Shown: positions 14,628 to 16,330 of the stretch, piece after piece
How the letters are laid out: each line of letters opens with the position of its first letter
Numbering within the stretch: position 1 is the first letter of the stretch
Translations under genes and position numbers: made by a program
The notes under the pieces: generated by a model
Database searches by the model: none
What the model saw: the letters and a program-made list of their open reading frames with translations, nothing else
Told to the model about the DNA's origin: nothing
DNA from: Verrucomicrobiaceae bacterium
Lineage (GTDB): Bacteria; Verrucomicrobiota; Verrucomicrobiae; Verrucomicrobiales; Akkermansiaceae
Length of the DNA stretch: 16,330 nucleotides
Reading direction: 5' to 3'
Assembly (NCBI GenBank): GCA_003820635.1
Contig: RPOS01000059.1
Location: 1 to 16,330, forward strand

Positions 14628-16330
14628 ATGAAACGCCATCCGAATTTCCTGCTGTTAGGCCTGATGGTGCCTGTCATCGCATGGTCGGCATGGCGGCCGT
14701 ATGACCGGCTCACCTGGTGGCTGGAGGTGACGCCCGTGTTTATAGGTTTCATCGCGTTGTTCATTGCGCAGGCCAAAACCGGCTGGCGTTTTTCCAATCT
14801 CGCCATGCTGCTCATCGCGCTGCACATGATCGTGCTGCTGGTGGGCGGTCATTACACTTATGCCCGAGTCCCGGCAGGAGCGTGGGCGAGCGAACTCATG
14901 GGCTGGCAGAGAAACCACTACGACCGCCTCGGCCACATCCTGCAGGGGCTGGTGCCGGCCATCATCTGCCGCGAGATTTTCCTGCGCATCCGCGTCATCG
15001 CGCATCGTGGCTGGCTTCATTTCTGCGTCGTTTCGGTCTGCCTGGCCATCAGCGCCACCTACGAGCTCATTGAGTGGGCCGCAGCGCTGTTGTCCGCCGA
15101 GGCAGCCGCCTCCTTCCTCGGCACCCAAGGCGACGGCTGGGATACCCAGTGGGACATGTTTCTCGCCGGCCTGGGCGCGCTCATCGCGGTTTTCCTGCTG
15201 GCGCGGGTGCATGATCGGTCCATCCCTTTGATTTTTATAAAGGGACAGGCCTTTTATCAGAAAAGGCTTGCGATGTGGGTCGTGGGCGTGCAGGGTCCGG
15301 GCATGAGAAGGGCGCGATGGCTGGCGGAGTGGCGCAATTCGGAGCAGAAACCGGTGTTTTACCACTGCATCTCCAGAGTGGTGGACCGGCGCTTCGTGCT
15401 GGGGGCCGAGGAAAAGGAGAAATTCCGGACGCTGATGCGGATTTATGAGAAATTCTCCGGTTGCCAGGTGGTTTCCTACTGTCTGATGGACAATCACTTC
15501 CACTTGCTTCTGGAGGTGCCGCCGATGGCGCAGGGCGGACTTTCGGATGACGAGTTGCTGAGGCGTTTGTCGGCGCTCTACGGCGAGGCCTTCGTGGCGG
15601 AAGTGGCGGCCGAACTGGCCGAGGCGCGGTTGCAGGTGAAGGAGGGCCGTGCGCAGGAGGCGGTGGTGGTGCGGCGGATTCACGAGCGCTTCACCTACCG
15701 GATGCACGACCTAGGCGAATTCATGAAAGGGCTGCTGCAACGCTACACCCAGTGGCACAACCGGATGCATTCGCGCACGGGCCGGTTGTGGGAAGACCGT
15801 TTCAAGAGCGTGATCGTGGAGGACGGCGTGGCGGCGAAAACGATTGCGGCCTACATCGACCTCAACCCGGTGCGGGCGGGCGTGGTGAAGGATCCGGCGG
15901 AATACCGCTGGAGCAGCTACGGCGAGGCGATTGGCGGCGGAGCCAAGGGGAATGGGAAAAAGGCGCGCGCTGGCTTGGTGCGGGCATTGCGGGCCCACCA
16001 GGGATGCGGGGCGGACGACGCGTTGTGGACGAACGATGTTTCGCGGGAATACCGCAAACTGCTGATGGCGGGGGCGGTGGAGAGGACCGAGACGAAAATC
16101 GGCCGCGATGGAACGGAGGAAACAAGGCGGACGCGCAAGGGTATGAGCGCGGCGGATGCGGCGCGTGAGAAGGAGCGGGCGGGCGAGCTTTCGCGGGGGC
16201 GGATGCTGCGTTGCCGGGTGAGGTATTTCACGGACGGCGCGGTGATCGGCAGCCGGAGTTTCGTCAACGTGGCGTTTGCCAGTGCGCGCGAGCGCTTCGG
16301 GAAGAACCGCAGGGACGGGGCGAGGAAACT
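14628..16330 (+). CDS. YjdF-like (DUF2238) membrane protein fused in frame to a Y1 transposase, open at window end
   Basis: Reading from ATG 14628 there is no stop codon up to the last base (567 codons). Residues 1-199 are a DUF2238/YjdF inner-membrane protein: about six spans, YDRLGHILQGLVPAIICREIFL, then ISATYELIEW, QGDGWDTQWDMFLAGLGA, ending at LLARVHDRSI. The family normally stops within a few residues of this point. Here the frame runs through two hairpins and from about residue 226 is an HUH transposase. I infer that a transposable element landed at the 3' end and replaced the stop codon. Whether one long protein is made, or two from separate starts, cannot be told from sequence. No strong Shine-Dalgarno precedes 14628; coupling to the GHL10 gene is likely. 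Confidence 0.75.
   Translation, partial: MKRHPNFLLLGLMVPVIAWSAWRPYDRLTWWLEVTPVFIGFIALFIAQAKTGWRFSNLAMLLIALHMIVLLVGGHYTYARVPAGAWASELMGWQRNHYDRLGHILQGLVPAIICREIFLRIRVIAHRGWLHFCVVSVCLAISATYELIEWAAALLSAEAAASFLGTQGDGWDTQWDMFLAGLGALIAVFLLARVHDRSIPLIFIKGQAFYQKRLAMWVVGVQGPGMRRARWLAEWRNSEQKPVFYHCISRVVDRRFVLGAEEKEKFRTLMRIYEKFSGCQVVSYCLMDNHFHLLLEVPPMAQGGLSDDELLRRLSALYGEAFVAEVAAELAEARLQVKEGRAQEAVVVRRIHERFTYRMHDLGEFMKGLLQRYTQWHNRMHSRTGRLWEDRFKSVIVEDGVAAKTIAAYIDLNPVRAGVVKDPAEYRWSSYGEAIGGGAKGNGKKARAGLVRALRAHQGCGADDALWTNDVSREYRKLLMAGAVERTETKIGRDGTEETRRTRKGMSAADAAREKERAGELSRGRMLRCRVRYFTDGAVIGSRSFVNVAFASARERFGKNRRDGARK
15223..15270 (+). repeat. two abutting hairpins at the transposase left side
   Basis: First hairpin: TCCCTTT (15223-15229), nine-base loop, AAAGGGA (15239-15245). 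Second, with no gap: CAGGCCTTTT (15246-15255), loop ATCAG, AAAAGGCTTG (15261-15270), nine Watson-Crick pairs and one G-T. AAAGG of arm two can also pair with CCTTT of arm three, so two alternative folds exist. AAAAGG of arm four is a good Shine-Dalgarno for the ATG at 15273. Sub-terminal hairpins are how Y1 transposases recognise element ends, so this is the probable left-end structure. There is no terminator-type T-run after the second hairpin. Confidence 0.75.
15303..16330 (+). CDS. Y1 (HUH) transposase of the REP-associated/IS200-like group, incomplete at window end
   Basis: The transposase part of the fused frame, which has its own good start: ATG 15303 (MRRARW) with AGGG seven bases upstream. 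ATG 15273, with AAAAGG six bases upstream, is an alternative. The HUH metal motif is HFH (H65 and H67, in MDNHFHLLLE). The probable nucleophile is Y148 in LQRYTQWHN, followed by GRLWEDRFKS and YIDLNPVRAGVV...YRWSSYGEA. This chemistry cuts single-stranded DNA at hairpin-marked sites with a 5'-phosphotyrosine link. The subfamily is long: an insert of about 50 charged residues between the HUH motif and the Tyr, and a basic C-terminal region (GRMLRCRVRYFTDGAVIGSRSFVN). Its true end is beyond base 16330. Single-copy domesticated RAYT or an active element: undecided. Confidence 0.85.
   Translation, partial: MRRARWLAEWRNSEQKPVFYHCISRVVDRRFVLGAEEKEKFRTLMRIYEKFSGCQVVSYCLMDNHFHLLLEVPPMAQGGLSDDELLRRLSALYGEAFVAEVAAELAEARLQVKEGRAQEAVVVRRIHERFTYRMHDLGEFMKGLLQRYTQWHNRMHSRTGRLWEDRFKSVIVEDGVAAKTIAAYIDLNPVRAGVVKDPAEYRWSSYGEAIGGGAKGNGKKARAGLVRALRAHQGCGADDALWTNDVSREYRKLLMAGAVERTETKIGRDGTEETRRTRKGMSAADAAREKERAGELSRGRMLRCRVRYFTDGAVIGSRSFVNVAFASARERFGKNRRDGARK

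Overview
The window looks like a GC-rich chromosomal segment of a bacterium from the Verrucomicrobia side of the PVC group. This is an inference from gene content: a DUF1080 (3-keto-disaccharide hydrolase) protein, a GHL10 glycosidase, a MoxR-DUF58-BatA cluster, a free-standing S23-type four-helix bundle gene and a long Y1 transposase. No single marker proves it. Almost every base is coding and gaps between genes are short.

Left part (1-4377). The window opens in the 3' half of a tRNA with a CAU anticodon. Then come a HAD-IB phosphatase (+), an RppH-like Nudix hydrolase (-) whose 3' end overlaps it, a small secreted protein of unknown function (+), an IscU/NifU-N type Fe-S scaffold-like protein (+), and 22 bases later an ABCG-type half transporter (+).

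Middle part (4405-10989, all on the minus strand). Read in transcription order this is a MoxR AAA+ ATPase, a small S23/IVP four-helix bundle gene, a DUF58 protein, a BatA-type membrane VWA protein and a large membrane VWA/amidotransferase-like protein. MoxR-DUF58-BatA-VWA is the well-known MoxR/VWA stress or chaperone-like operon. The S23 gene interrupts it between moxR and DUF58. It is bracketed by a 19-base inverted repeat (18 of 19 matching) and looks like an inserted element.

Right part (11103-16330). Seryl-tRNA synthetase (-) and a secreted DUF1080 protein (-) are followed, divergently, by a secreted GHL10 glycoside hydrolase (+). Nine bases after that a YjdF-like (DUF2238) membrane protein begins. 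Its reading frame has no stop codon where the family normally ends. It passes through two abutting hairpins straight into a Y1 (HUH) transposase and leaves the window still open.

The points most worth a second look are the S23 element at 9517-9960, the in-frame YjdF-transposase fusion with its four-arm hairpin structure at 15223-15270, and a recurring heptamer TGTTAGA/TCTAACA. That heptamer occurs eight times, and the rest of the window otherwise largely lacks TTAG/CTAA. The MoxR/VWA cluster itself is a known arrangement, and I see no other clearly undescribed multi-gene system.
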